The position numbers and the translations under genes were made by a program. Below the pieces are notes generated by a model. It was not told where the DNA came from. It worked only from the letters and a program-made list of their open reading frames with translations, and searched no databases. From NCBI RefSeq assembly GCF_047675955.1, contig NC_132904.1, positions 82,713,447 to 82,777,446 on the forward strand: a stretch of DNA of 64,000 nucleotides, written 5' to 3'. This DNA is from Chlorocebus sabaeus. Its lineage: Eukaryota > Chordata > Mammalia > Primates > Cercopithecidae. Shown here one piece after another: positions 34,130 to 46,799 of this stretch (position 1 is the first letter of the stretch; every line of letters starts with the position of its first letter).

Positions 34130-35120
34130 TATATGTTTATCCTTTTGGCTTTGCATCTTTATCCTCTTGGCTATTTTATTCCCCGTCTTCTGGAGTAAGG
34201 TCCTTGATTGTTAATGAACACCTTTGTCCTTTACTCATGGTATTCCTAAGGCATTCGACAACAAATACGTGACCAATTCTTCATACAGCAGTAAGGTTGA
34301 ACAAACCCTACCCAAATTAAAGGGGAAAAGACACTTGATTATATAAGGAAGACCTAAATGGATTATGGCACATGCTTTCATTGTCCACTTTTGAAAACCT
34401 AGGACTATGGCTTTGAAATGCCTTGTGAACTCTATAATCATTTTTGTCTTAGTGTCTGTCTGCATTGCAGTTACTAAATAAATGATCATCAGAGTCTTAA
34501 ATGCTGCTGCACATCCATTGTTAAACTAGATAATTTACAGATGATCATTCAACAAAAGGAATGAGAAGGTTTCATAAAGAGGTCAAAACAACTACCATGA
34601 AAAACTCAATATACCATTGCAACTTATTAAATAGCAATGCAGATCTGGACTGATCATGTTCCAGGTAATAATGGTATTTCTTCCAGCTTGGGTTGAAGAT
34701 TGGCCGAAAGAAAGGAGACTGAGAAATGAAGCAAAAACTATAATGATTTGCAAAATGAATCAACTGTACCATTCCATGACATGCTACACAAACACAAAAT
34801 TGAAGCCCTTATTGTTCTAACGCCAACTTGCTTAGAGACTTACAAGTTAAACCACAGATGAACTGATTTAATGTAACTCTGCACACACATATGTTCTATA
34901 GCTCATCTAGTTAACAAATTTAAACCAATCTCTGCACTGGCTATTAATGTCAGCCATAAATCCCCCCATGATTAACACCAGCCTCCTCTCAAATCCTGTA
35001 AGTAATACCTTTTCCTAACTCCCCCTTTTGAGACATTACTAAAATTTTGTTATGGTAATGCTTCTCCTTATTAGTAACTTTAATAAATCCAGATTTTTAT
35101 AATTAGCAGGTTTTCTCATG
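34130..35120. other. Unique 5' flanking DNA
   Basis: About 1 kb with no firmly recognised repeat or gene; AT-rich. Confidence 0.5.
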
Positions 35121-35125
35121 GTTTT

Positions 35126-36126
35126 TGTATGGAGATGGCAGGCTAAATTGTGTCCCCTCCCTGCCAAAGATGGCAGGTCCTAATGCCTGAAACCTATGGC
35201 TATATTTTACATGGTAAAGAAATGTTGGCTAGATACAGGGCTCACACCTATAATTCTAGCACTTCGAAAGGCTGAGGCAGGTGGATCACTTGAGGTCAGG
35301 AGTTCGAGACCAGCCTGGCCAACATGGTGAAACCTCATCTCTCCTAAAAATACAAAAATTAGCCAGGCATGGTGGCATACACCTGTAATCTTAGCTACTT
35401 GGGAGGCTGAGGCAGGAGAATCACTTGAACCCGGGAGGTGGAGGTTGCAGTGAGCTGACATCACACCACTGTACTCCAGCTGGGTGACAAAACAAGACTG
35501 TGTCTCAAAAAAATAAATAAATATAAATACAAAAATTAACTGGGCGTGGTGATGCATGTCTGTAATCCTAGCTACTCAGGAAGCTGAGGCACGAGAATTT
35601 CTTAAACCCGGGAGGCGGAGGTTGCAGTCAGCCGTGATTGTGCCACTGCACTCCAGCCTCGGTGACAGAGCAAGACTCCATCTCAAAAATGAAAAAAAAA
35701 AAAAAAAAAAAAAAGAAATGTTGCATTGCAGGTTTAATAAAGTTTAGGATGGGGAGATTATCCTGGATTATCTGGGTGGGACAAATGTAACCACAGGGTA
35801 CTTATAAGAAGAACACAGGCAATCAGAGGGAGGAAAAGGCTATGTAATAACAGAAGTAGAGATAGTGATAGCGCCTCAATCCAAGGAATGCCAGTCACAC
35901 CTAGAACCTGAAAGAAACAATGAATAGATTCCCTTTGGAAACTAGAAGGAATCATCCTTGTCCACATCTTGTTTTTGGTCCCACTAGACTTATTTTAACA
36001 CTAACATAAAAGAAGGTAACTTCTGGAGGTTAGAAGTCTAAAATCAGATAAAAGAATAAATTTCTATTGTGTTAAACCACTATGTTTGTGGTCATTTTGT
36101 TGCAGCAACAAGAGGAAACTAATATA
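35126..36126 (+). mobile_element. MLT1-type MaLR LTR, split by Alu sequence
   Basis: The left half carries 'ggctaaattgtgtcccctcc'. The right half carries 'taatgtaacca'-type text, 'tacttataagaagaacacag', 'taaatttctattgtgttaaa' and ends 'aggaaactaatata'. The Alu unit at 35228-35711 interrupts it. Confidence 0.85.
35228..35711 (+). repeat. Three-arm Alu (left-right-right)
   Basis: A complete dimeric Alu runs into an A-rich linker (35510-35535) and then a further right arm with its own A tail. One target duplication, aaagaaatgttg, encloses the whole unit (35216-35227 and 35712-35723). Confidence 0.85.
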
Positions 36127-36129
36127 GGG

Positions 36130-37085
36130 AGATTTGGCAGCAATTTGCAAAGTACATTCTTGTTGCTGTGTAGAGAATGGAATGTAAAATAAGAATAGAA
36201 GCAAGAAAAATAGCTAAGAAGGAATTGTTGTAGACCAGAAGAGCAGTGATCTGACTTAAATTAGGGTGGTAGGCATGGAAGTCAAAAGAAGTAGATAGAT
36301 ATATGTTGAATAGAGAATCAACAGAATTTGCTGGTGGATTGAATGGTAGAAAGTAGAATCTGGGTACAGTTGCTCAAGTAAAGACTATGAAAGGATGACT
36401 CTTAGGATTTTGGACTGAATAACTGTGTGAATGGAGAATAAGGACAGACAAAGTTGGAAGGAAGATAGCTTATATGCCACAATTAAAAAGAGCCTGGATA
36501 TTGTCCTGAAGGCAAGAAGAAGATTGAAAGATTCTAAGGACAGAAATGATACGAGAACTAACTGATCTTTGTGGAACCTCTCATACTTGAAATTCAATTA
36601 GTCTTTTAAATGATCCCCTGAGCCAGAAACCAGGATTCCATCTCTTCTTCCTCTACCTGTATAATGTTTTGGTTTTTAGTTCAATTACAGCCTTGTTATG
36701 AGATATCAAGAAAGTTTTGGACAGCTAAATTTTACATTTTATGGTCTTCATTAGGCCTAATTCACAGTGGGATTACAGAAGATTAGAAAACAAAAAGCTC
36801 ATAAAAATAGTTGTACTCCTTTATAACACTTATCCCAAGGGCAAGATCAAAATAAAACTAGCTGGTGGATAGAGTATGATAGTGGCATTAGAAATAAGGA
36901 GAAGACTATTGATTCTAGAGGTGAAAATGCGTAGGAGTTGGCAAAGAGATTGCATGAAATGGATTAAGGAGAATGCAAATTTTAGGTTGATTCCTAAGTT
37001 TCCAGTTGTATCATGATGCTATTCACTAAAAAGGAGAATCCTGGAGCAGGGGGAAGTTGGAAAGGTAGCAGGGAAAGAATGTTGT
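36130..37085 (-). mobile_element. Probable L2, reverse, long fragment
   Basis: Phrases such as 'gaccagaagagcagtgatct', 'aaaggatgactcttaggatt' and 'ggttgattcctaagtttcca' fit the reverse of the internal L2 region. Diverged, with some unclassified parts. Confidence 0.5.
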
Positions 37086-37795
37086 ATTCAGTTTGAACAT
37101 ACTGATTTTTTTAATTAATAAACTTTTTTTTTTTAGAGAAGGTTTAAATTCACAGAAAAATTGAGTGGCAAATACGGACAGTTCCCACACAGCTCCTGTC
37201 CCAACACATGCACAATCTTCACCACTGTGGACATCAGGTGCCACAATGGTACATTTGTTACGATCAGTGAACCTACATTGACACATCATTGTCACTGAAA
37301 GTTCATTGTTTACATTAGGGTTCAGTCTTGGAGTTGTACATTCTATGGGCTTTGACAAATGTATAACATGTATCCACCATTATAGAATCATACAGAATAG
37401 TTTTACTGACCTAAAAATTCTCTGTGCTCTGCCTATTTATCTCTCCCTTCCCCAACCTCTGGCAGTCATTGATTTTTCACTGTCTCCATAGTTTTGCCTT
37501 TTCCAGAATATCATATAGTTGGAATCATACAGTATACACCCTTTTAAGATTGGCTTCTTTCACTTAGTAATATGCAAGTAAGATTCCTCAATGCCTTTTC
37601 CTCAATTGCGAAATAGCTCATTTCTTCTTAGCACTAAATAATATTTTGTTATCTAGGTGTACCACAGTTTACTTATCCATTCACCCACTGAAGGACATCT
37701 TAGTTGCTTCCAAGTTTTGGCAATTATTAATAAAGCTGCTATAAACATCTATGTGCATCTTTCTGTGTGGACATAAGTTTTCTTTTCCTTTTTTC

Positions 37796-38100
37796 CTTTT
37801 TTTTTTTTTTTTTTTGAGACCGAGTCTTGTTCAGTTGCCCAGGCTGGAGTGCAATGGAGCGAGCCATCTGGGCTCACTGCAACCTCTGTCTCCTGGGTTC
37901 AAGCGATTCTCCTGCCTCAGCCTCCCAAGTAGCTGGGATTACAGGCACCTGCCATCATGCCCAACTAATTTTTGTTTTTTTGTAGAGACAGGGTTTCACC
38001 ATGTTGGCCAGGCTAGCCTCAAACTCTTGACCTCAGGTGATCCGCCTGCCACGGACTCCCAAAGTGCTGGGATTATAGGCGTGAGCCACTGCACCTGGCT
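37796..38100 (-). repeat. Alu inside L1M
   Basis: Full-length antisense Alu; flanks acataagttttc / acgtaagtcttc look like a diverged target duplication. Confidence 0.95.
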
Positions 38101-38619
38101 GAACGTAAGTCTTCAGTTCATTTGGGTAAATACTAAAGAGCACAATTGCTAGATCGTATGGTAAGAATATGTTTGTTTTGTGAGAAACTGCCAAACTCTT
38201 CCAAAGGGGCTCCACCATTTTGCATTCCCACTGGCAATGGATGTGAGTTTCTGTTGCTATACATCCTCTTCAGCATTTGGTATTCAGTGTTCTGAATTTT
38301 GGGTCATTCTAATAGGTTTGTAGTCGTATCTCGTCGTTGTTTTAATTTGGATCTCCCAATGACATATGATGTTGAACATCGTTTCACCTGATTACTTACC
38401 ATCTGTGTATCTTCTTTGGTGAGGTGTCTGGTCAGGTATTTTGCTCATTTTTAAATTGGCCTGTTCATTTTCTTATTGTTGAGTTTTAAGTATTCTTTGT
38501 ATGTTTTGGATAACAGTCCTTTATCAGATGTTTATTTTGCAAATATTTACTCCCAGTCTATTGCTTATCTTATTCAATTTTACATTGTCTTTCACATAGT
38601 AGAAGTTTTTCAATTTTTT

Positions 38620-38925
38620 TTTCTTTTCTTTTCTCTTTTTTGTAAGACGGGGTCTCACTCTGTCACCCAGGCTGGAGTGCAGTGGCACAATCAGGGGTCA
38701 CTGTAGCCTTGACCTCCTGGGCTCAAGTGATTCTCCTGCTTCAGCCTCCCTAGTAGCTGGGACTGCAGGCATGTGCCACCATGCCTGGCTAATTTGTTTA
38801 TTTTTTGTAGAGATGGGGTTTTAGTATGTTGCCCAGACTGGTCTCAAACTCGTGGCCCCAAGCAATCCTCCTGTCTTGGACTCCCAAAATACTGAAATTA
38901 CAGACATGAGCCACCATGCCAGGCC
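38620..38925 (-). repeat. Alu inside L1M
   Basis: Full-length antisense; target duplication aagtttttcaatttt on both sides. Confidence 0.95.
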
Positions 38926-39080
38926 AAGTTTTTCAATTTTAATGAAGTCCAGCTATCAGTTATTTCATGAATCATGCATAAGGTTGAATCTAAAAAGTCA
39001 CTGCCATACCCAAGGTCATTTAGGTTTTCTCCTTTGTTATTGTGTGGGACTTTTATAGTTTTGTGTTTTACATTTAGGTT

Positions 39081-39431
39081 TGCTGTGGTATGAATGTTCG
39101 TATCCACTCCCCAAAATCCTAACCCCCAAAATGATGGTATTAGGAGGTGGAGCCTTTGAGAGATCATTAGGTTACTGTGGGTGGAACTCTCATTAATTGG
39201 ATCAGTACCCTTATAAAAGGCCCAGAGAAATTCCTTCCTCCTGCCATGTGAAGGCACAGTGAAAAAACAGTGATCTGTGAATTAAGAAGTGAACCTTCAC
39301 TAGACAACAAATCTGCCGGTGTCTTGATCTTTGATTTACTACTCTCCAGAACTGCAAGAAATAAATTTCTGTTATAAATAAGCTACCCACTCTATGGTAA
39401 TTTATTAGAGCATCCTAAATGGATTAAAGAC
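39081..39431 (+). mobile_element. MLT1 MaLR solo LTR inside L1M
   Basis: Complete LTR from tgctgtggtatgaatgttcg to 'aaatggattaaagaca', with 'aatgatggtattaggaggtg' and 'ccagaactgcaagaaataaa' inside. The L1 word 'aggtct' is split with a short AGGT duplication. Confidence 0.92.
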
Positions 39432-41032
39432 AAGGTCTATGATCCATTTTTTAAATCCTTGATGCTGATTCTAGAATATGATCCATTTTGACTTAATTTT
39501 TGTGAAAGGTATAAGGACTGTGTCTAGATTCTTTTTTTTTTTTTTTGCATGTAGATGTCTAGTTGTTCCAACAAAACTTATTGAAAAAACTATCTTTTCT
39601 CCATTGAATTGCTTTTGCTCTTTTGTCAAAGATCAGTTGACTATGTTTATGTGGGCCTATTTCTGGGCTATTTTGTTCCATTAATCTCTTTGTCTATTCT
39701 TTTACCAATACCATGCTGTCTTGATTACTGTAGCTTTATAGTAAGTCTTGAAATCAGGTAGTGTCAGTCTTCTTCTTCTGTTCTTCTCCTTCAACAGTGA
39801 GTTGGCTGTTCTGGGTCTTTTGCCTCTCCATATAAACTTCACAGTTAGTCTGTCAGTATCCACAAAGAACATGCTAGGATTTTGATTGGGATTGCATTGG
39901 GAAGAACTAGCATCTTGATGACATTGAGTCTTCCTATCCATAAACATAGAATACTCCTCTATTTTTTCAGTTATGTAATTTATTTGTAGTCTTCCTCATA
40001 TAGACCTTGTACATATTTTGTTAAATCTATACCTATTTTATTTTGGGGATGTGCTAATGTGAACAGTAATGTGTTTTCAACTTCAAATTCTACTTGTTTT
40101 TTGCTAATATATAGGCAAGTGGTTGATTTTTGTATATTAACATTGTATCCTACAACCTTGTTATAATAGCTTATTAGTTCCAGGAGTTGGTTTGGTTGAT
40201 TCTTTTGGATTTTCTGCATAGATGATCATGTCATCTGTAAACAAAGCCAGTTTAATTTCTTCCTTCCCAATCTGTATACCTTTTCTTTTTTTTATTTTAA
40301 TGCCTTAGCTAGGACTTCTAGTACAATATTGAAAAGCAGCGGTGAGAGGACATCCTTGACTTGTTCATGATCTTAGTGGGAAAGCTTCAAGTTTCTCAGT
40401 GTTACGTATGAAGTTAGCCGTAGGGTTGTTGTAGATGTTCTTTATCAAGCTAAGGAAGTTTCCTTCTATTCCTAGTTTCCTGAGAGTTTTTATCATGAAT
40501 GGTGTTTGGTTTTGTCAAGTACTTTTTCTATATCTGTTTATATGATAATGTGAGCTTTCTTCTTTAACCTGTTGATGTGGTAGGTTACACTGATTGATAT
40601 TTGAATGCTGAACCAGCCATGAATACCTGGAATAAGTCCCACTTGGTCATGTTTTATAATTTTTCATACATACTTTGATTCAATTTACTAATTTTTTGAG
40701 GATTTTTGCATCTATATCATGAGAGATACTGGTCTATCATTTTCTCATGAGGTTCGTCTGATTTTGGTATTAGAATTCTGCTGGCCTCATGGAATGAGTT
40801 AGGAAGTATTCTCTGCTTTTATCTTCTGAAGGAGATTGTAGAGAATTGATCTATTTTTTTCCCTTAAGTATGTGTTAGAATTCACCAGTGAACCCATCTT
40901 GGCCATGTTCTTTCTGTTTCAGAAGGTTATTAATTATTGGTATCATTTTGTAAATACATCTAGGCCTTTTCAGATGGTCTGTTTTTTTCCTGTATAAGTT
41001 TTTGTAGACTATGTCTTTCACAATTCTTTTTC

Positions 41033-41321
41033 TTTTTTTTTGAGACAGAGTCGCACTCTGTCGCCCAGGCTGGAGTGCAGTGGCGCGATCTCGGCTCACT
41101 GCAACCTCTGCCTCCCGGGTTCAAGCAATTCTCCAGCCTCAGCCTCCCAAGTAGCTAGGATTACAGGCATTCGCCACCATGCCCGGCTAATTTTTGTATT
41201 TTTAGTGGAGATGGGGTTTTGCCATGTTGGCCAGACTGGTCTCAAACTCCTGACCCCGTGATTCACCTGCCTCGGCCTTCCAAAGTGCTGGAATTATAAG
41301 TGTGAGCCACCGCTCCCAGCC
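41033..41321 (-). repeat. Alu inside L1M
   Basis: Full-length antisense; target duplication tcacaattctt on both sides. Confidence 0.95.
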
Positions 41322-41797
41322 TCACAATTCTTAAGTTACTCCATTTCATCTAAGTTATCACATTTGTGAGCATAGAGTTGTTCATAATGTTCCTTCCTTT
41401 TAATGTCCCTTCTTTCATCTCTGATATTAGTAACTTGTGTCTTCTCCTGTTTTTTTCTTAGCCTGGTTAGAGGTTTATTGATTTTATTGATCTTTTCAAA
41501 TAATCAGCTTTTCATTTTTTAAATTTCTCTCTATTAATTTCCTGTTTTCAATTTCATTGATTTTTGCTCTAATTCTTATTATTTTCTTCTGCTCACATTT
41601 GACTTAATTTGCTCTTATTTTTGTCATTCCCTAAGGTGGTGGCTTAGGTTATTGATTTTTAGATCTTTCTTCTTTTGTAGCATATGCATCCAGTGCTATA
41701 AATTTACCTCAAAGTACTCCTTTTGCTGTATCCCACAAATTTTGATAAATTATATTTTCATTTTCATGCAGTTTAAAATATTTTTAAAATTTCTCTT

Positions 41798-41828
<31 letters not shown>

Positions 41829-42559
41829 GACTCGTGTTATTTAGAAGTGTTTTGTTTAATATCCAACTATTTGGGATTTTCCCACCTTCTATGGCTGATT
41901 TCTAGTTTAGTTCCATTTGGCCTGAGAGCAGATATTGGAAAATTTTTATTCTTTTAAATTTTTTAAGGTGTATTTTATGGCCCAGAATATGGTCTTTCTT
42001 GACAAATACTTTACATGAGCTTGAGAAGGATATATAATCTGTTTTTGTTGGATAAAATGGTCTATAGATGTCAATTATATCTAGTTGAGTAATAGTTTTG
42101 AGTTCAACTATATCCTTGCTGATTTTCTCCCTGCTGGATCTGGTTATTCCTAATAGAGGAGTGTTACAGTCTCTAACTACAATAGTGGATTCATGTATTT
42201 CTCTTTGTAGCCGTATCGATTTTTGCCTCACATATTTTGATGCTCTACTGTTAGGCAAATATAAGTTAAGTATTGTTATGTCTTCTTGGAGTATTGACCC
42301 CTAAAGGGGATAAATCATTATGTAATGCTCCTCTTTATCCCTGATAATTTCCTTGCTCTGAATTCTGCCCTGTCTCTGAAATGAATAATAGCTACTCCTA
42401 TATTTTGATTAGTGTTAGCATAGTATATTTTTCTATATCACTTCATTTTTAATATGTATATTTCTTTATATTTAAAGTTGGTTTTTTGTAGACAGCATAT
42501 AGTTGGAGCTTGGTTTTTGATCCACTCTGACAAGGTGTGCTTATTTTTTGCTTGCTTGT

Positions 42560-42852
42560 TTGTTTCTTTGAGACAGTCTCACTCTGTTGTCCAGGCCAGA
42601 GTGCAGTGGTGCAATCACGGCTCACTGCAATCTCTGCCTCCCAGGTTCAAGCGATTCTCCTCCCTTGGCTTCCTGAGTAGCTGGGATTACTCAGGCATGC
42701 ACCACCATGGCCCTGCTAATTTTTGTGTTTTTAGTAAAAACTGGTTTTCTCCATGTTGGCCAGGCTGGTCTCCAACTCCTGGCCTCAAGCAATCTGCTGG
42801 CCTCAGCCTCCCAAAGTGCTGATATTAAAGGTGTGAACCACTGAGCCTAGTC
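42560..42852 (-). repeat. Alu inside L1M
   Basis: Full-length antisense; target duplication tctgacaaggtgtgctta / tctgacaaggtgtactta. Confidence 0.95.
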
Positions 42853-43527
42853 TGACAAGGTGTACTTAGGCCACTGATGTTTACAGTAATTATTAATATA
42901 GTTGGATTAATATCTACCATATTTGTTTTTGTGTTCCATTTATTGCCCTTATTCTTTGTTCCTATTTTTGTCTTCCACATGTTTTCTGCCTTTGTGGTTT
43001 TAATTGAGTGTTTTATATGATTCTGTTTTCTGTCCTTTCTTAGCATATCGATTGATTATACTTGTTTTGCTTTTACTTTTGTAAGTGATTGCACTAGTGT
43101 TTGCTATATACATTTACAACTAATTCAAGTCTACTTTCAGATAACACTATACTACTTCACAGGTAGCACAAGTACCTTATAATAACAAAGTATTCCTAAT
43201 TCCTCCCTCCTATCACTGATATTACTGCTGTCATTTATTTCACTTATCCATAGGTATACATAAGCATGTATATGTAATATACATATATAGTCAAATACAT
43301 TGTTACTATTAATATTTTGAACAAAAATGTTACATTAGAAAAATTAGGAATAAGAAAAATAAAATTCCCAAAGCTCTTCCTTTCTTTATATAGTTGCAAG
43401 TTTCTTACCTATATCATTTTCCTTCTCTTGGAAGAATTTCTTTTAGAATTTCTTGCAGGGCAAGTCTACTGGCAGCAAATTCCTTTCATTTTTGTTTGTC
43501 TGAGAAAGTCTTTATTTATTCTTCACT

Positions 43528-43834
43528 TTTTTTTTTTTTTTTTTTTTTTTTGAGATAGAGTCTTGTTCTGTCACCCAGGCTGGAGTGCAGGAGCATGATC
43601 TTGGCTCACTGCAACCTCTACCTCCCAGGTTCAAGTGATTCTCCTGCCTCAGCCTCCTGAGTAGCTGGGACCACAGGCACACACCACCATGCCCGGCTAA
43701 TTTTTTTGTATTTTTAGTAGAGGTGGGGTTTTACCATGTTGGCCAGGCTGGTCTCAAGTTCCTGACCTCAACTGATCTGCCTGCCTTGGCCTCCCAAAGT
43801 GCTGGGATTACAGGCATGAGCCACCATGCCCAGC
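43528..43834 (-). repeat. Alu inside L1M
   Basis: Full-length antisense with a poly-T of about 23 nt. Confidence 0.95.
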
Positions 43835-45030
43835 TCTTCTTTACTTTTGAAGGATAATTTTGCAGGGTACAGAATTCTAGGTTGCTGGGTTTTTTCCTTT
43901 CAACACTTTAAATATTTTGCTCCACTTCATTCTTGTTTGTATGGTTTCTGAAGTGAAGTCAGATGTAATTATAGGTAAGGTGTTTTTACCCTCTAGCTTC
44001 TTTCAAGATTTTTTCTTTATTTTTGATTTTCTGAAGTTTGAATAAATATGCTTAGTATAGTTTTGGTGGGCATTTATTTTGCTTAGTGTTCTCTGAGCTT
44101 CTTGGATCTGTGGTTTGGTGTCTGACATTAATTTGGGGAAATTATTGCTTCAAATATTGCTTTAGTTCCTCTCTCTCTTTCTTTTCCTTCTGATAGTTCC
44201 ATTACATGTAAATTCCATTTTTTGTAGTTGTCTTACAGTTCTTGGATATTCTGTTGTGGGTGTCTTTTCTCCAGTAATTTTTTTTCTCTTTTTCTTTCAT
44301 TTTTGGAAGTTTCCTTGTCACGTCCTCAAGCTCAGAGATTCTTCCCTCAGCCCAGTCCAGTCTACTAAGGAGTTCATCAACGGCATTCTTTATTTCTGTT
44401 AGTGTTCTTGATCTCTAGCCTTTCTTTCTGACTTTTTCTTAGAATTTCCATCTCTCTGCTTATATTTTTCCATCTGTTCTTAAATGTTGTCTACTTTTTA
44501 CATTAGAGTCCTTAACATATTAATCATATTTGTTTTAATTCTCAGTCTGATAATCCCATAATCCATGCCATATCTGAAACTGGTTCTGATGCTTAAGTTT
44601 CTTCAAACTTGTTTTTTGCCTTTTAGTGTGCTTTGTATAGTACTATTTTGTTGGAATCTGGACATAATAACTAGGTAAAAGAAATCCCGGTAAACAGGCC
44701 TTTAGTGATAAGGTTTGAGTAAAGCGGCAAGGTTTGGGGGAATGAAAAGCATTCTATAGTCCAATGATTTGATTCCAGTATTTTGTGAGTGTGTGTACTT
44801 CCAGTCCTCCAGATAGGTTAGGCACTGATAGTTTAGTCCCCCAGTAGGCTCTTGTGGTATCATATAAAATACAATAATCTTGTGTATAATACAAACATAT
44901 ATTTGGTCTGTTCCTGTCTTCTGGCACAGAACTCCTAAAACCTTTGGAATTTCCCTTGGAATGATAAGAGTGCCTTTGTTATTCATAACGAGTCCCTCTC
45001 CACCATGTCTATATTTATACAAATAAGGTG

Positions 45031-46190
45031 GCTTAGGGTGGGGCCCTTAGATGGCCTCAGGATAGAACTGGTCTCTAGAAAGAACAAGTGATTAGAGGGT
45101 GAGAATTTTCAGCCCCACTCATCAACCTCTGGGGAGGGAATGGGGACCTGGAGATTGAGCTCTATCAAAACTCTTGAACAATGAAATTCAGAGAGCTTCT
45201 GAATTGGCGAATACATCCATGTATTGGAAGGGTGGTGCATTCTAATTCCACAGGAACTGAAGTTTCTGAGCTCAGGACCATTCTAGACCTTGCCCTGTGC
45301 ATTTCTTTATCTGGTTGTTCATTTGTGTCCTTTATAATAAACCAGTAAATATAAGTAAAGTGCCTTCCTGAGTACTGTGAGCCATTCTAGCCAATTACTG
45401 AACCTGAGAAGGGGCTCATGGGAACCCCATATTTATGTATTCTTTTATTTTATTTATTTTGAGATGGAGTTTTGCTCTGTCACCCAGGCTGAAGTGCAGT
45501 GGCGCGATCTCAGCTCACTGCAACCTCTGCCTCCCAGAAAGAAACCCATATTTATAGCCAATCAGTCAGATGTATGAGTGCCCAGGGACTTCTGATAGGC
45601 ATTTTAAATGGAGGAGGTCTTGAGAGATTGAGCCCTTAACCCTATGGCGCCTGAAGCCTACTCCAGGTAGTTAGTGTCAGAATTGAATGAAATTTGTTGG
45701 CATCCAACTGGTATCCAGAGAATTGAATAATTGGTTGCTGGTGTTGGAACAAAAATCCACTCAGATAAAATAGTTTCCCATGATGGTAGACCTTGTTAAG
45801 AAAGAAGTGCTCTATCATATTTAAAATGGTTCCTTTTTCTCTTCCCCTGCAAGAAGCATGAGGGATTTTTCTCCAGTACTGACTGTGTGTACCTGGTAGA
45901 GCTTCAGGAGGTAAAACTCACAAAAGTGTTAGGGCCTCCTAGGACAAGGTCCCCCTGGAGTTTATAACTCGAAGACTTGTCCACACTGAACCTCCAGCAA
46001 TTTGTTAATTACAGGTTAGGTTTTCCTACCCTGGCACTGGCTCCCTGTATCTGCCTGCCTGTCTTCAATTTTGGGGCAGCAGTCTGCCCTGGGACCTGTG
46101 ACCTCGTTTTTTTTTTTGACAGATCTAAGAAATGTTGTAGATTTTTCTGTTTGGTCAGCTTTTTTATTTGTTGTTAGGATGGAGTGGTGA
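45031..46190. other. Ancient repeat-like sequence, probably continuing LINE or LTR
   Basis: Phrases such as 'ataataaaccagtaaatata', 'actgtgagccattctagcca' and 'ttgagcccttaacc' recur in mammalian genomes as part of an old element I cannot name. It is interrupted by a truncated Alu. Confidence 0.4.
45446..45537 (-). repeat. 5'-truncated Alu
   Basis: About 90 bp of antisense Alu in the 'gagatggagttttgctctg' region. Target duplication aaccccatatttat / aaacccatatttat. Confidence 0.9.
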
Positions 46191-46192
46191 CT

Positions 46193-46504
46193 GTTTTTTT
46201 TTTGTTTTTTTTTTTTTTTTTTTTTTTTTGTGACGGAGTCTCACTCTGTTGCCCAGGCTGGAGTGCAGTGGCATGACCTCGGCTCACTGCAACCTCCTCC
46301 TCCTGGGCTCAAGAGATTCTCCTGCCTCAGCCTTCCAAGTAGCTGGGATTACAGGCGTGTGCCACCACACCTGGCTAATTTTTGTATTTTTAGTAGAGAC
46401 AAGGTTTGACCATATTGGCTAGGCTGGTCTTGGACTTCTGACCCTCCACCCACCTCAGCCTCCCAGAGTGCTGGGATTATAGGTGTGAGCCAGTATGCCT
46501 GGCG
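46193..46504 (-). repeat. Alu, full length
   Basis: Antisense with a long poly-T (about 35 nt, interrupted by one G). Flanks gagtggtgactgttttt / gaggggtgactttta. Confidence 0.95.
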
Positions 46505-46529
46505 AGGGGTGACTTTTAAGCTACTTACA

Positions 46530-46790
46530 TGCCAGAATAAAAACTGAAAGTCCTAGACATTCTGATTTAGAGTTGTTCCTGAGATACCCAAATGGAACTG
46601 TCCAGTATGCCAAAGGATATTGATGTGGCTTTCAGTAAGCTGGAGATCAGACCCAAACACTATGAGTGTGTAAGCAGTTGGTGAAATCATGGAATGTATG
46701 AAGTTAACCTGGGAGTGAACTAAAGACAGTCCTGGGTAATTCCAACATTAAAGGGCAGCATACAATTTTGAATGAGCACTGAAGATATAT
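46530..46790 (-). mobile_element. L2 fragment
   Basis: Reverse internal L2: 'agttgttcctgagataccca', 'agtaagctggagatcagacc', 'ctgggagtgaactaaagaca', 'aattccaacattaaaggg'. Confidence 0.75.
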
Positions 46791-46799
46791 AGTCACTCT

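Larger units (their letters stand above)
37090..45030 (-). mobile_element. Old L1M LINE, antisense, split by six insertions
   Basis: The plus strand reads as the complement of L1 from its 3' end (poly-T at 37126) through ORF2 toward the 5' part. Landmarks: 'caaatgtataacatgtatcc', 'gttttgattactgtagc'-type text at 39720, 'cttctagtacaatattgaaa', 'tttgaggatttttgcatcta'. One short minus-strand frame at 39702-39947 still looks like the end of reverse-transcriptase ORF2, but frames are broken throughout. Insertions: Alus at 37796, 38620, 41033, 42560 and 43528, and an MLT1 LTR at 39081. The right end, where L1 text fades out, is uncertain. Confidence 0.9.

Noticed and set aside
39702..39947. Short minus-strand frame resembling reverse transcriptase
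   Set aside because: It is a decayed piece of L1 ORF2 inside the 37-45 kb L1, with stops and frameshifts on both sides; not a gene.
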